Shown: positions 1 to 8,853, counted from the first letter of the stretch. The stretch: 64,000 bases of DNA from an uncultured Bacilli bacterium (GCA_944332265.1 CALVJQ010000001.1:1-64000), one strand, 5' to 3'. Notes: generated by a model from the letters alone, not told the origin. A program made the numbers and translations.

Positions 1-16
1 AATTTATTAAAGTCAT
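1..16 (-). CDS. 5' end of a CDS running off the left edge
   Basis: Only about five codons lie inside the window (ATG then Thr-Leu-Ile-Asn). The start is inferred from its upstream signals: AAAGGAG nine bases before the ATG and a TATAAT box at 42-47 on the minus strand. No function can be given. It is real only if the frame stays open beyond the window. Confidence 0.4.
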
Positions 17-41
17 AAACTCAAACTCCTTTACTATTTAC

Positions 42-47
42 ATTATA
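42..47 (-). promoter_or_regulatory. -10 box for the left-edge gene
   Basis: TATAAT on the minus strand, followed by AAAGGAG and ATG at 16-14. No convincing -35 box is visible at the usual distance, so this is a partial promoter assignment. Confidence 0.35.
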
Positions 48-85
48 CCATGCTTCATAAATATATAATAAAAATAAAAAATAAA

Positions 86-118
86 AACAAAAATTCCTTA
101 ATTACAAGGAATTTTTTT
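86..118 (-). terminator. Terminator after the zinc-ribbon membrane protein gene
   Basis: Perfect 9-bp stem (91-99 with 106-114) and a 6-base loop, with T-rich tracts on both sides. It starts within six bases of the stop at 120 and could work in both directions. Confidence 0.75.
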
Positions 119-119
119 A

Positions 120-425
120 TTATAAAATATTAAAAAAGACTGAAATAATAAATAAAAACAAAATATATAATAAACTACTCACAATTGTCAAAATTCCTAA
201 TACAGAAAAAATAATAACTGCTATTTCATTATATCCAATATGTAATTCCTTACCACAATTTTTACAATATTTATAACCATCTCTTACCTTTTCGCCACAT
301 TTAGTACAAAAAGATTCTTTTTTTTCTTTAATTTTATTAGCTACATATAAAAGACAAAATCCTAAAAAACATTGAAATAACCCATAAAAAATAATAAATA
401 ATACTCTTAAATTTAATACTACCAT
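120..425 (-). CDS. Small membrane protein with a zinc ribbon
   Basis: This protein of about 101 residues has one hydrophobic N-terminal segment, a central CTKCG...CKNCG zinc ribbon, and one or two hydrophobic segments at the C-terminus. The ribbon therefore sits between membrane segments. I chose the ATG at 425 because AGGTG lies six bases upstream; a GTG three codons earlier would overlap that site. Zinc ribbons of this kind are common in Bacilli membrane proteins, but the function is unknown. It lies just downstream of the two cytoplasmic-looking cell-wall hydrolases and is followed by a strong terminator. Confidence 0.7.
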   Translation of the reverse strand: MVVLNLRVLFIIFYGLFQCFLGFCLLYVANKIKEKKESFCTKCGEKVRDGYKYCKNCGKELHIGYNEIAVIIFSVLGILTIVSSLLYILFLFIISVFFNIL

Positions 426-448
426 CACAATCACCTAATAATATTATA

Positions 449-1198
449 TCATACTTTTTTAATTAAATAACGATTAGCTACATATCCCATCATTTCATAA
501 TGATAAATATAAGACATATTCCCTTTATCATAAAATTTTATAACTTCTTCTCCATTAGTTAATCCTCCTATAATATTTTTAGTATTATTAAGACTTGTAG
601 TACTTCTAACATTTAATGGTTCACTAGGTACATTCTTTACTACATAAGTTATATCCGATTCTTTAATAAAATTGTAATTCTTATTTTTATAAGCTTTCTT
701 CTTTATAGTAGAATCTTCATCTACAAAAAGATAATCTTCAGCTTTTACTTTATTAAGTATAACATATTCACTATACTTCCCATTTGTCTTCTTTACCCAT
801 CCACTATCTTTTCCTTTAGCTACTTCAATATGAACATGATTACCTGTTGCATTACCAGTCATTTTAGAAGTTGTACATATTTTCTCACCTTGTTTATAAA
901 TAGTCCCTATTCTCATTTTACTAATTTCACTAGGATGAGTAATACTAATAGTTAAATAACCATAATACCCATTAGGACTTAATACTTTCTTAGTACTAGT
1001 AAGCCATACAGTATTAGCATGATTTTTAGTATCAATTGGTTGATACAATTTTGTTACTTTACAATCAAAAGGTGCATATACATTTTGTATCCCTGCAAGA
1101 TCTATTGCATATGATAATTTGTGAGTACTACTACCACTTCCATATCCTTGAGATAAACTAATCGTTTTAACTGGAAAATAAGCACGTTGATAAGCCAT
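449..1198 (-). CDS. M23-family peptidase with SH3-like domain, endolysin-like, no signal peptide
   Basis: A 249-residue protein whose N-terminal half looks like an M23 (LytM-type) zinc endopeptidase: His26 and Asp33 in THKLSYAIDLAG, and the paired histidines 121 and 123 in GNHVHIE. The last 55 residues, beginning around LNVRSTTS, resemble a bacterial SH3 wall-binding domain. The ATG is supported by GGGGGTG just upstream. There is no signal peptide or membrane segment, which is normal for phage endolysins but not for housekeeping M23 enzymes. The next gene upstream is a VanY-type carboxypeptidase that also lacks a signal. Likely action is peptide cross-link cleavage in peptidoglycan; how it reaches the wall is not evident. 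Confidence 0.8.
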   Translation of the reverse strand: MAYQRAYFPVKTISLSQGYGSGSSTHKLSYAIDLAGIQNVYAPFDCKVTKLYQPIDTKNHANTVWLTSTKKVLSPNGYYGYLTISITHPSEISKMRIGTIYKQGEKICTTSKMTGNATGNHVHIEVAKGKDSGWVKKTNGKYSEYVILNKVKAEDYLFVDEDSTIKKKAYKNKNYNFIKESDITYVVKNVPSEPLNVRSTTSLNNTKNIIGGLTNGEEVIKFYDKGNMSYIYHYEMMGYVANRYLIKKV

Positions 1199-1224
1199 AC
1201 TTCACCCCCTATTATATAATATGA

Positions 1225-1263
1225 AATAAAAAAAGAAGAGTCCCTTACTTTAAATACTCTTCT
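1225..1263 (-). terminator. Terminator overlapping the 3' end of the VanY-type gene
   Basis: Stem AGAAGAGT/ACTCTTCT (1256-1263 with 1234-1241), 14-base loop, then eight T residues on the minus strand. The upstream arm lies inside the last codons of the coding sequence. Confidence 0.75.
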
Positions 1264-1784
1264 AACGTTAAATCTCCTATTAAAGATGCATCATCACCTA
1301 TATACCTAATATGCCATGGCTCATATGGATATCCAGTTATATTCTCTTTACCTTTAGGATATCTTAATATAAAACCAAAATATTTTAAATCTTTATGAAT
1401 TTTCTTAAATTCCTCTTCACATTTATATAAATCTTCATTTTCTACTAGCCATTTTCCATCTTTTTTTAAAACCAAATCAATAGCTTGACCAGTATGATGT
1501 TCAGATGTCCCAGGCATAGCCACTATCTTTTCTGCCTCATCAATACCATATTTCTTCATAAAACTTAAAAATAAATTCTCTTGTGCTTCTAAACTACGAT
1601 AAGCATCATCTATATCTATTTCGATTCCATCAATTTTTAAATGGGCTTTTAACATTTCAAAATGACGAAAAGTCTCTTCTTCTACATAAACAATCTTCAA
1701 AGCAAAATTTTCATACTCAACCATATGCCAATCTTTAATCATTTCCTCATTAAACAAATGATTCTTATTAACTAATAAAATCAT
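1245..1784 (-). CDS. M15B D,D-carboxypeptidase (VanY-like), cytoplasmic form
   Basis: The 179-residue product carries the M15B zinc signature SEHHTGQAID (Ser94, His96, Asp103) and the second motif EPWHIRY (Glu155, His158), plus the family's GFILRYPKGKE segment. These enzymes remove the terminal D-Ala from peptidoglycan stem peptides. AGGTGA precedes the ATG at 1784. No signal peptide or transmembrane helix is present, unlike the second VanY-type protein at 62001, which has one. Pairing with the signal-less M23 hydrolase immediately downstream suggests a lysis-like or otherwise specialised wall-degrading pair. An L,D-specific or dipeptidase activity cannot be excluded from sequence alone. Confidence 0.85.
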   Translation of the reverse strand: MILLVNKNHLFNEEMIKDWHMVEYENFALKIVYVEEETFRHFEMLKAHLKIDGIEIDIDDAYRSLEAQENLFLSFMKKYGIDEAEKIVAMPGTSEHHTGQAIDLVLKKDGKWLVENEDLYKCEEEFKKIHKDLKYFGFILRYPKGKENITGYPYEPWHIRYIGDDASLIGDLTLEEYLK

Positions 1785-1841
1785 AAAATCACCTATATTT
1801 AAAGTATATCACAAAAAAATTTAATTTTTTTAAACTTTTTG

Positions 1842-1870
1842 TTGCTTTTTTAGATAATGCTTGATATACT
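1842..1870 (+). promoter_or_regulatory. Upstream tRNA promoter P1
   Basis: TTGCTT (1842-1847), a 17-base spacer and TATACT (1865-1870), in the gap before the plus-strand tRNA pair. Confidence 0.6.
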
Positions 1871-1903
1871 TAACTAGTCAGCAGCAAAAAAACAAAAAAA
1901 AGC

Positions 1904-1932
1904 TTGCTAAAATGACAATAATACGATAAAAT
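1904..1932 (+). promoter_or_regulatory. Downstream tRNA promoter P2
   Basis: TTGCTA (1904-1909), a 17-base spacer and TAAAAT (1927-1932). It ends 20 bases before the mature tRNA-Ile, leaving a very short leader. Confidence 0.6.
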
Positions 1933-1952
1933 AAAAAAGGCTTAAAGCAAAT

Positions 1953-2029
<77 letters not shown>

Positions 2030-2038
2030 TTTATTTAA

Positions 2039-2114
2039 GGCCCGTTGGTGAAGCGGTTAACACATATGCCTTTCACGCATACATTCATGGGTTCAAATCC
2101 CGTACGGGTCACCA
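2039..2114 (+). tRNA. tRNA-Glu (anticodon TTC)
   Basis: A 76-base cloverleaf with acceptor GGCCCGT/ACGGGTC, anticodon loop CTTTCAC (TTC), T-loop GTTCAAATC and an encoded CCA. A terminator follows ten bases later, so the transcript is probably only tRNA-Ile and tRNA-Glu. Confidence 0.95.
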
Positions 2115-2124
2115 AATTTAAAAT

Positions 2125-2149
2125 AACTACTTTAAAAGTAGTTTTTTTT
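2125..2149 (+). terminator. Terminator of the tRNA-Ile/tRNA-Glu unit
   Basis: Stem AACTACTT/AAGTAGTT with a 3-base loop and eight T residues on the plus strand. Confidence 0.8.
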
Positions 2150-2155
2150 ATGCTT

Positions 2156-2181
2156 AAAAAATAACCGATTTATATCGGTTA
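2156..2181 (-). terminator. Terminator overlapping the stop codon of the Yip1-like gene
   Basis: Perfect 8-bp stem (2174-2181 with 2162-2169), 4-base loop, then a T tract on the minus strand. The TAA stop codon is part of the stem. Confidence 0.8.
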
Positions 2182-3234
2182 TACACTAATTTCTGGCATT
2201 GGTAAAATATTCATTCTAATTAAGAAAACAACTATTAAACACATTACCAAAATTATAAAAGTTAAATTTAAAACATTATATAATATTTTGCGATTAATAT
2301 TCCTAAAAGTTAAAAGCTCACCAATCCCTATTAAAAAGGAAACTAAAGTATATAAAAAAGTAAATATTAATACCAACCAAGCTAAATAACTAGAAACAAT
2401 ATTAGCAGCTGGATATAAAATAATAACTCCAACAATAAAAGGTAACATCGCTAAATTACTAACCATCAAATATGATCCAAAAGTTACACCTTTACTATTA
2501 ACAAATGAAGAAGCATAATATACAAGAGAAATAACTAAAATTGTAACCGCTGATACAACAAAAGCAATAACTAAATACATAGTATAATTATCTAAATTAA
2601 AAACATTAGATAAATTAAAATTTAGTGTATATGCCCCTGTAACACCATTATATGTACGATAAAAAGAACCAAGTAATACTCTAGCTAACAAACATAAAAC
2701 TAAAGTCACAATAGTAATCCAAATAGTTATAAAAATTGCTTTATTTAAACTACGATACTTTTTAGCGTTTTTAGTAATTGTAGTACCTGGAGTTAAAAGC
2801 ATTCCAAACATCATACCAATTACAGAAAAAACATTAGCTTTAACGTCTTTAGTTATCTCCTCATCTACCACTTCTTCAACAACTGGAAGAGATGTTGGAT
2901 TAACTGGCACAGGATTGTTCGCATTATTTAAAGGATTTAAAGTTTCAACTTCTTTTTCTTCTAAAATCGGCATATCTAATACTTCCGGAGCAGCCACATT
3001 ATTAGAAACATTAACTCCATAAGGTGGAATATTATTATTATTTAAATTATTCACATTATTAACATTATTAACATTATTTACTCCACCTTGATAAACAAAA
3101 GTCTCTGGTTCATTATTATTTTGATTATTTATAAAACGATTACCTGAAGGAGTAATATAACCTTGAATCTTAACTTCATTATCTTCTTCTTGTTTTTTAT
3201 TAGGTCGTTTTTCAATCCCAAAAAATTTATTCAC
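2179..3234 (-). CDS. Multi-pass membrane protein with Asn-rich N-terminus (Yip1-like, tentative)
   Basis: A 351-residue protein. Residues 1-130 are hydrophilic and probably disordered, with an Asn-Asn-Val repeat around residues 53-68. After that come about five transmembrane segments separated by short loops, a layout reminiscent of the Yip1/DUF1282 membrane family. No catalytic motif is seen. The gene is monocistronic: its own terminator overlaps the stop, and the ABC exporter behind it has its own end signals. Function unknown; the Yip1-like label is based only on topology and is weak. Confidence 0.65.
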   Translation of the reverse strand: MNKFFGIEKRPNKKQEEDNEVKIQGYITPSGNRFINNQNNNEPETFVYQGGVNNVNNVNNVNNLNNNNIPPYGVNVSNNVAAPEVLDMPILEEKEVETLNPLNNANNPVPVNPTSLPVVEEVVDEEITKDVKANVFSVIGMMFGMLLTPGTTITKNAKKYRSLNKAIFITIWITIVTLVLCLLARVLLGSFYRTYNGVTGAYTLNFNLSNVFNLDNYTMYLVIAFVVSAVTILVISLVYYASSFVNSKGVTFGSYLMVSNLAMLPFIVGVIILYPAANIVSSYLAWLVLIFTFLYTLVSFLIGIGELLTFRNINRKILYNVLNLTFIILVMCLIVVFLIRMNILPMPEISV

Positions 3235-3270
3235 ACTATCACTCCCTACACTACAAATATTATAACATAT

Positions 3271-3302
3271 AAAAAAAAATAAAAGTGAAATATTTCACTT
3301 TT
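3271..3302 (-). terminator. Terminator of the ABC exporter operon
   Basis: Perfect 10-bp stem (3293-3302 with 3281-3290), 2-base centre, then a long T tract on the minus strand. The downstream edge of the permease stop codon is included. Confidence 0.8.
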
Positions 3303-4752
3303 ATTGATTTTTAACATCTATTCGTTTAAAAAAGCCATAAGCTAAAATAGACAAGATAAAAATTGTTAAAATAGAAATAATTACTGAAATACCTAAAGAA
3401 GCATATTGATTACTTGATATACCTCCAAATAAATAGCTTCTAAAGTCCCAACAACTAATAGGTAAAAAAGCAACTATTTTTTTTGGTAAAATACCATTTA
3501 TAATACTACTAGCAGTATATAAACCAAAACCTGATACAATAGCACCTGTTGTATTTAAAGTAATAACTCCCATAAAAATTACAAACATAAATATTATAGC
3601 AAATATTGGTAAAATAGATAAACCATTTAATAGACAATAAGTAAAAGTAGAATATTCAACAACTTTAGATAAGTTAAAATCATATACTACTACTGTTTGT
3701 AATAAAGATCCCACTTCACCATTAACTATCCAAAAACTTATTAAATTAGCGATAAAATAAACTAAACTAAATATTATAAGAGCAATAACTCCCGCAACTA
3801 TCTTACTAGTTAAAACTTTAGTTCTTGAATGGGGTCTAACTAATAATTGTTTAATAGTTCCTTTATTAAATTCTTCTGAAACAATCCCCCCAATAATAAT
3901 AAATAAAGCTATTAAAATAAATATATCAACACTTGAAAACATAGAAATTACTTGAGCTTGTGTAGTTTCATAACCTTCATTATATATTTTATTATCTAAC
4001 TTATATTTAGAAGTATAATAAGATTCTTCAGCTTTTCTTTTATTAATTAACTCTCCACGATCACTATATAAATCTTCATCTTTCTTCATTCCATCATACT
4101 GTAAAGCACTAGATACATAAGTATCTACTAATGTCGAATTAGCATTATATGAAGGAGCTATCCCATCATTAAGACGATAATTAATCCCTTCTAATTGATA
4201 ATTTATATTTACTAATTCTTGCTCAATATTACTTGTATCTTCCCCTTCACTAGCATCTTTTAATTGATTATTTATAACATCCTTAGTTTTTTCTAATTCT
4301 TCTTTTTCCTCTTTTAAATCTTCTTGCCAATCAAAATTATTTAATTTATTAACAAATTTATCATATTCATCCTGAGCTATTTTAATTTCTTCTTCATCTT
4401 TAGACATATATTGAGCATTTAATAAATTCTCAATAACTTCTTTTCCTGTATTATCTATAAAATAATATTCAGGAGATAAATAATCATATTCCTTTAAAAA
4501 ACTATAAGTATCTATCTCAGCTTTATCTCTAATATACCAAGATAACTCCTCAGTATCATCCATATCATAATTATCCAAGCCATCTTCTAATACTTGATAA
4601 TATAAATCATCAAGTCCATTAAGCAATTTCTCTTCATAATTTAAAGATATTACAATATTTAAAAGTAAAAGTCCTAAAACAATAATTCCCAATATATATA
4701 ATCCTTTTTTATGAAATATCTTAACTAACTCATTTTTAACTAAACTAATCAA
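3301..4752 (-). CDS. ABC-2 type transporter permease with large extracytoplasmic insert
   Basis: A 483-residue membrane subunit that pairs with the ATPase encoded just upstream. It has one N-terminal helix (about residues 14-34), a long hydrophilic segment to about residue 270 containing a predicted coiled coil rich in Glu, Lys and Asn, then about five helices in the C-terminal 200 residues. This layout is typical of ABC-2 exporters of the bacitracin/lantibiotic-resistance or NatB type. The start is a TTG with GGGGG eight bases upstream, lying inside the end of the ATPase gene (8-base overlap), so the two are probably translationally coupled. The substrate is unknown. Confidence 0.85.
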   Translation of the reverse strand: MISLVKNELVKIFHKKGLYILGIIVLGLLLLNIVISLNYEEKLLNGLDDLYYQVLEDGLDNYDMDDTEELSWYIRDKAEIDTYSFLKEYDYLSPEYYFIDNTGKEVIENLLNAQYMSKDEEEIKIAQDEYDKFVNKLNNFDWQEDLKEEKEELEKTKDVINNQLKDASEGEDTSNIEQELVNINYQLEGINYRLNDGIAPSYNANSTLVDTYVSSALQYDGMKKDEDLYSDRGELINKRKAEESYYTSKYKLDNKIYNEGYETTQAQVISMFSSVDIFILIALFIIIGGIVSEEFNKGTIKQLLVRPHSRTKVLTSKIVAGVIALIIFSLVYFIANLISFWIVNGEVGSLLQTVVVYDFNLSKVVEYSTFTYCLLNGLSILPIFAIIFMFVIFMGVITLNTTGAIVSGFGLYTASSIINGILPKKIVAFLPISCWDFRSYLFGGISSNQYASLGISVIISILTIFILSILAYGFFKRIDVKNQ

Positions 4753-5647
4753 TTATATTACCCCCAGCCTTCTTTAAAAATGCCTCTTCTAAGGTCATAA
4801 TATTCTCTCTAACTTCATATATTTTATATTTCTTCTTTACTAACAATTCAATAAATTCTGGAATATCTTTTTCATCACGATATATCTTAATAAATTTATT
4901 ATCCAAAACTTCATCACCCTTATTTAATAATTCTTGGATACCATCAGTTTTATCAAGACGAATTATATAAACAGTTCTATCTCCTCTACGCATATCTTTA
5001 ATTGAAGATGTTACTACTACCTCGCCATTTTTTATTAAACAAACATCAGTTACAAAACTTTCTAATTCTAATAAATTATGACTCGATATTAAAATTCCCA
5101 TCTTTTCAGTCTTAGCTAATCTTTTTAGTAAATCTCTTAATTCTTTTATTCCTTCTGGATCTAACCCATTAGTAGGTTCATCTAAAATTAATAAATTAGG
5201 TTTATGGACTAATGCTGCAGCAATTCCTAATCGTTGTCTCATTCCTAAACTATATTTAGATACTTTATCATCAATGCGTTTTTCTAAACCAACCATCTTT
5301 ATAATTTCATCTATTCTTTCTTTAGAAACTCCCTTATACATTGCACCTATCATTTCTAAATTTTTTCTTCCTGATAAATACATATATAAATCTGGACTCT
5401 CTACTATAGCTCCAACCTTTAATATAGCTTTTTCAAAATCTTTACTTATACTATATCCATTAATTAAAACTTCCCCACTATTTAAAGATTGTAATCCTAA
5501 TATTACTTTAATCGTAGTTGTTTTACCAGCTCCATTAGGACCAATAAAACCTAAGATTTCTCCTTCATCAATTTTAAAAGAAACATCTTTAATTACATGT
5601 TTTTTACCAAAGAACTTATTAATCTTTTTAACTTCTAATAAAGACAC
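4745..5647 (-). CDS. ABC transporter ATP-binding protein (BcrA/CcmA-like)
   Basis: The nucleotide-binding subunit of the exporter. Visible motifs are Walker A GPNGAGKTTT, signature YSLGMRQR, Walker B LLILDEPTNGLD and the switch histidine in ISSHNL. After about residue 220 there is a C-terminal extension, as in BcrA-type proteins. I prefer the GTG at 5647 because AAGGAAG lies eight bases upstream; a GTG three codons earlier would have no usable spacing. It is cotranscribed with the permease, whose TTG start lies within its last codons. Transport of a peptide or lipid-active compound is a family-level inference. Confidence 0.92.
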   Translation of the reverse strand: MSLLEVKKINKFFGKKHVIKDVSFKIDEGEILGFIGPNGAGKTTTIKVILGLQSLNSGEVLINGYSISKDFEKAILKVGAIVESPDLYMYLSGRKNLEMIGAMYKGVSKERIDEIIKMVGLEKRIDDKVSKYSLGMRQRLGIAAALVHKPNLLILDEPTNGLDPEGIKELRDLLKRLAKTEKMGILISSHNLLELESFVTDVCLIKNGEVVVTSSIKDMRRGDRTVYIIRLDKTDGIQELLNKGDEVLDNKFIKIYRDEKDIPEFIELLVKKKYKIYEVRENIMTLEEAFLKKAGGNIID

Positions 5648-5697
5648 TATCTTCACTTCCTTACTATTATTATTAAATATTAAATTTATAATATCCT

Positions 5698-6120
5698 TTA
5701 AAATTTATATAAATTTAATCCTATTTCTTCATTAAATTCTCTTTCTATAATAGTATCAAACGTTGTTAAATACAATTCACAAGTAGCTCCTATAATACAA
5801 GAATTTAAATGTCCTCCAAAAACATTCATAGTTTTATCACATAAATTAATATGTAAATGTAAATAAGTTTCACCATCTTTAATAGAAACATTTCCTATTA
5901 AAGAAGTAATTTCCATTGGCTCTTCATATTCATGACTTATATATTCTTTCTTATTAGTATCAAATAAGCCTATTTTAACATATTTAGCTGCTCCTAAACC
6001 ATTAATATATCCAGCCTTTATATGTTCTTTATTTACCAATTCAGTTAACTTTGAAATTACTTCTTCACCTCGGTCTATTCTAATTACATAATTATTATCA
6101 TTTACTTTCTTATATTCCAT
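5698..6120 (-). CDS. PPC (DUF296) domain protein
   Basis: A 140-residue single-domain protein matching the PPC/DUF296 fold: the GLGAAKYVKIGLFD strand region and the metal-site pattern LHLH (His88, His90) followed by GGHL (His104). Such proteins form trimers and are usually annotated as DNA-binding, although the bacterial single-domain forms have no proven role. GGTGGTGAT precedes the ATG. The gene sits about 50 bases upstream of the ABC ATPase on the same strand with no terminator seen between them, so it may be the first gene of that operon. Confidence 0.85.
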   Translation of the reverse strand: MEYKKVNDNNYVIRIDRGEEVISKLTELVNKEHIKAGYINGLGAAKYVKIGLFDTNKKEYISHEYEEPMEITSLIGNVSIKDGETYLHLHINLCDKTMNVFGGHLNSCIIGATCELYLTTFDTIIEREFNEEIGLNLYKF

Positions 6121-6154
6121 AATATCACCACCTAAATTATACCATACAAACTAA

Positions 6155-6178
6155 AAAGAAAGTAATAATACTTTCTTT
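6155..6178 (-). terminator. Terminator of the gene at 6177-7949
   Basis: Perfect 10-bp stem (6169-6178 with 6155-6164) and 4-base loop, enclosing part of the stop codon. The T tract is short. Confidence 0.65.
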
Positions 6179-7949
6179 AAGCACTCTGTATAGGAACCTC
6201 TTCCTCCGTATCATACATATTAAGTTCTGATACTAATATTCCAAAAAATTCATTCCATACTATATAAGGTTCTCTAAGCCCGACTTCATCTAATTTTTTA
6301 CCAAAAGCATTATTTTCTTCCTTATAAACACTTTCTGTATATAAAACAATATTATCATTATTTAAGACTCCAATCGGTTCTTCGCCAAATAAATTAATAT
6401 ATAAATTCATATTAATATAACTATTATCTTTTTTATAACCAAAATCTATATTATAAGTTTTATCTTCTGAATCATAATATATTAAAACATTTCCATTTAT
6501 CTTAGAATCTTCTTCAATAATCTCATAAGCAAAATCAATCTTCTCTTTACTAAAATCTTTAACTTCTAAAACAGCTATCTTTTCATTATTATATATTACA
6601 TCAACATTTATATAATTATCTTTCTTTTCTCCTACTAAAGATAAAATATTTTGATTATCAATTACACAATCTCCCCCATTTAAACAATCTTCATCCTCAG
6701 TTGCATTAAAATAAAATTCAAAATTATCTAGATAATTATAATAATAAAAATTTCTAAATCCATTCTCTTCTATATCTATTCCAACAAACTCATTACCATT
6801 AATCGTATATATATTAATACTACCTTGATAGTCTTTATCAATCTCCTCAACAAGACTATCTAAATAATCTTTATACTCTTGAATAGTCATATCATTAAAT
6901 GATGCACTAATATCTAATAACTTATCATCTTCTAAGACTAATTCCTTATATCTTTTAGCTAAATCTAAAGCTAAAGTAAAATCAATATTTAAAGTATTTC
7001 TAACTACCTTAATATTTTTACTATTTATACTTAATTCATCATTTTCTCTTACAATATCAGTAACATCTAATAATTCTTTAAATATTTTAGTATTCTCTTC
7101 TATATAATAAATTAAATTCTTTTTTCCTACTACAGATTCATCAAGTAATGAAGCTATTTCATTATAATATTCATTATTGTCCTCTTCTATTTTACCAAGA
7201 TTTAATATTCTATCAGATGTACTATATTTTACATAAATATTATCATCTTTCTCAATATAATTAAGTCCATAATCAAAATCATTATCTCTTATATATATAA
7301 GTTCATCATAAACTTTTTTACTAGGATCAATTCCAATTCTAAAACCATAATTAAAATCAGTTAAATAATATAAATCCTCTATATTAGAATTTAATTTATA
7401 ATTTAAATCTAAATAATATTTGTCATCTTCCACAACTACATCATTAATAAAACTAACTAAACTACTACTAACTACATCAATAGTCTTATTAAAAATAGCA
7501 TGTGGTTTACTTTGTAAATATTTATTATATAAAGGTTTAATAACAAAAAATCCTAAACTAAATAAAATAGCACTTACTAATAATATAATTATAATAATCT
7601 TAAATACTTTACTTATTCTAAATCTCTTTTTAAACGGTTTAAAAGACGTAGTTAAATAAATATCTTCCTCTTTATCATTATCTTTTTTTTCTTGAGTATT
7701 TACTAAATCTTCTTTTTCTTCTACCTTTTCCTCTATATCGAATTCTTCAGTTACTTCCTCATCTTCTAAATCATCATCTATATTATTATCAATTTCTTCC
7801 TCTATATCTTCATCATCAATTTTCTTTTGTAATTCACTAAACTTAATTTCTCTTGTCATTGATAATTTTTCTTCTTTTAATTCATCTGAATGTTCCTCTT
7901 CATATTTTTTTAAAACATCAGCATATTTCTGTTCTCTCACATCAATCAC
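6177..7949 (-). CDS. Single-pass membrane protein with acidic cytoplasmic tail, unknown function
   Basis: The 590-residue protein has a very acidic, charged N-terminal region (residues 1-110), one transmembrane helix at about 116-138 preceded by Lys/Arg, and an extracytoplasmic domain of about 450 residues rich in Asp, Asn and Tyr. This is a type II (N-in) topology. No enzyme motif is seen. A Cys pair in DCLNGGDC near residues 420-427 may form a disulphide. The GTG start has only a weak ribosome binding site, so the true start may differ. I do not recognise the family. Confidence 0.7.
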   Translation of the reverse strand: MIDVREQKYADVLKKYEEEHSDELKEEKLSMTREIKFSELQKKIDDEDIEEEIDNNIDDDLEDEEVTEEFDIEEKVEEKEDLVNTQEKKDNDKEEDIYLTTSFKPFKKRFRISKVFKIIIIILLVSAILFSLGFFVIKPLYNKYLQSKPHAIFNKTIDVVSSSLVSFINDVVVEDDKYYLDLNYKLNSNIEDLYYLTDFNYGFRIGIDPSKKVYDELIYIRDNDFDYGLNYIEKDDNIYVKYSTSDRILNLGKIEEDNNEYYNEIASLLDESVVGKKNLIYYIEENTKIFKELLDVTDIVRENDELSINSKNIKVVRNTLNIDFTLALDLAKRYKELVLEDDKLLDISASFNDMTIQEYKDYLDSLVEEIDKDYQGSINIYTINGNEFVGIDIEENGFRNFYYYNYLDNFEFYFNATEDEDCLNGGDCVIDNQNILSLVGEKKDNYINVDVIYNNEKIAVLEVKDFSKEKIDFAYEIIEEDSKINGNVLIYYDSEDKTYNIDFGYKKDNSYINMNLYINLFGEEPIGVLNNDNIVLYTESVYKEENNAFGKKLDEVGLREPYIVWNEFFGILVSELNMYDTEEEVPIQSA

Positions 7950-7991
7950 ACTACTTTACATATATTCTTAACTAAATTCTATCATAAAAAG

Positions 7992-8018
7992 AAAAAAATA
8001 GATACTAATATCTATTTT
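7992..8018 (-). terminator. Terminator of the gene at 8012-8827
   Basis: Perfect 10-bp stem (8009-8018 with 7995-8004), 4-base loop and a T tract on the minus strand. The stop codon lies in the stem. Confidence 0.8.
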
Positions 8019-8827
8019 TCATTAACATTATTAACTAATTCATCATATTCTCTAAATAAATCATCAATAGTATAAATTTCATTATTAATAATAATATGAC
8101 TATTATACATCTTATCTTTTTCTCTTAATTCATCAACTAAGCTTCTATAAGTATCTAAAGCTACAATATTATAATCCAATTTACCATGTTCTTCTAAATA
8201 CTTTTCACTATGTTTTAATAAAGAATAACATGTAAATAAATATAAACGATTTGGATCAAAACATTCAATAAACTTATCAACATTAATAGCTTTATCAAAT
8301 AAATCTAATACCGCATTATATCCAGTTAAAAGCTTTGTATACTTTCTTTTACATAATAAAACAAATTCTAGAAAAGATATCTCTAATTCACAATCTTCAT
8401 ATTCTTTTAAAACATCATTATAATAAATAGAATGTTCTCCTAATTTATCAACATCACGATATATATCTTTTCTTTCTCTAATTGCTTTTTTTATTTCTTT
8501 ATAAACTATATCTCCTTCTTTAGATACAATTTCATTTGCATTAGTAATAACATTACGTAAAAAAGCAACTTTCGAAAAATATAAAGTACGACCACTATCA
8601 CCTAATCGTGAACATATAGCATACTTAAAACTACGTGCCAAATCCTCATCTTTAAATATAACTTTTAATGGCATATAATAATATCTTTCCAAAAAAGCTT
8701 TAAACATATTTTTCTTATTATTTTCTAAGGAAAGTTCCTCTAGCCCGTCTAATAATTCCCATTCTCCATAATACATAATTAAAGGCTTATAAACTAATTT
8801 AAGACTAGGTACAATATTATCATTCAT
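8012..8827 (-). CDS. Hypothetical soluble protein, 271 residues
   Basis: An all-helix-looking cytoplasmic protein with no transmembrane segment, signal peptide or recognisable catalytic motif. I chose the ATG of MNDNIVP at 8827 because AGGTGG lies eight bases upstream; an upstream GTG overlaps that site. It lies between the CmpB-like gene and the anchored protein at 6.2-7.9 kb, all on the same strand. Function unknown. Confidence 0.65.
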   Translation of the reverse strand: MNDNIVPSLKLVYKPLIMYYGEWELLDGLEELSLENNKKNMFKAFLERYYYMPLKVIFKDEDLARSFKYAICSRLGDSGRTLYFSKVAFLRNVITNANEIVSKEGDIVYKEIKKAIRERKDIYRDVDKLGEHSIYYNDVLKEYEDCELEISFLEFVLLCKRKYTKLLTGYNAVLDLFDKAINVDKFIECFDPNRLYLFTCYSLLKHSEKYLEEHGKLDYNIVALDTYRSLVDELREKDKMYNSHIIINNEIYTIDDLFREYDELVNNVNEK

Positions 8828-8853
8828 CACACTAACCACCTATTCTTTTATTA

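Noticed and set aside
3040-3085. Short tandem repeat of Asn-Asn-Val codons as a CRISPR or minisatellite
   Set aside because: It is inside a coding sequence, nine bases per unit, with no spacers. It is low-complexity protein sequence.
5274-5735. Plus-strand 153-codon open frame
   Set aside because: It lies opposite the ABC ATPase and PPC genes, whose motifs are certain, and has no ribosome binding site. It is a low-GC antisense shadow.
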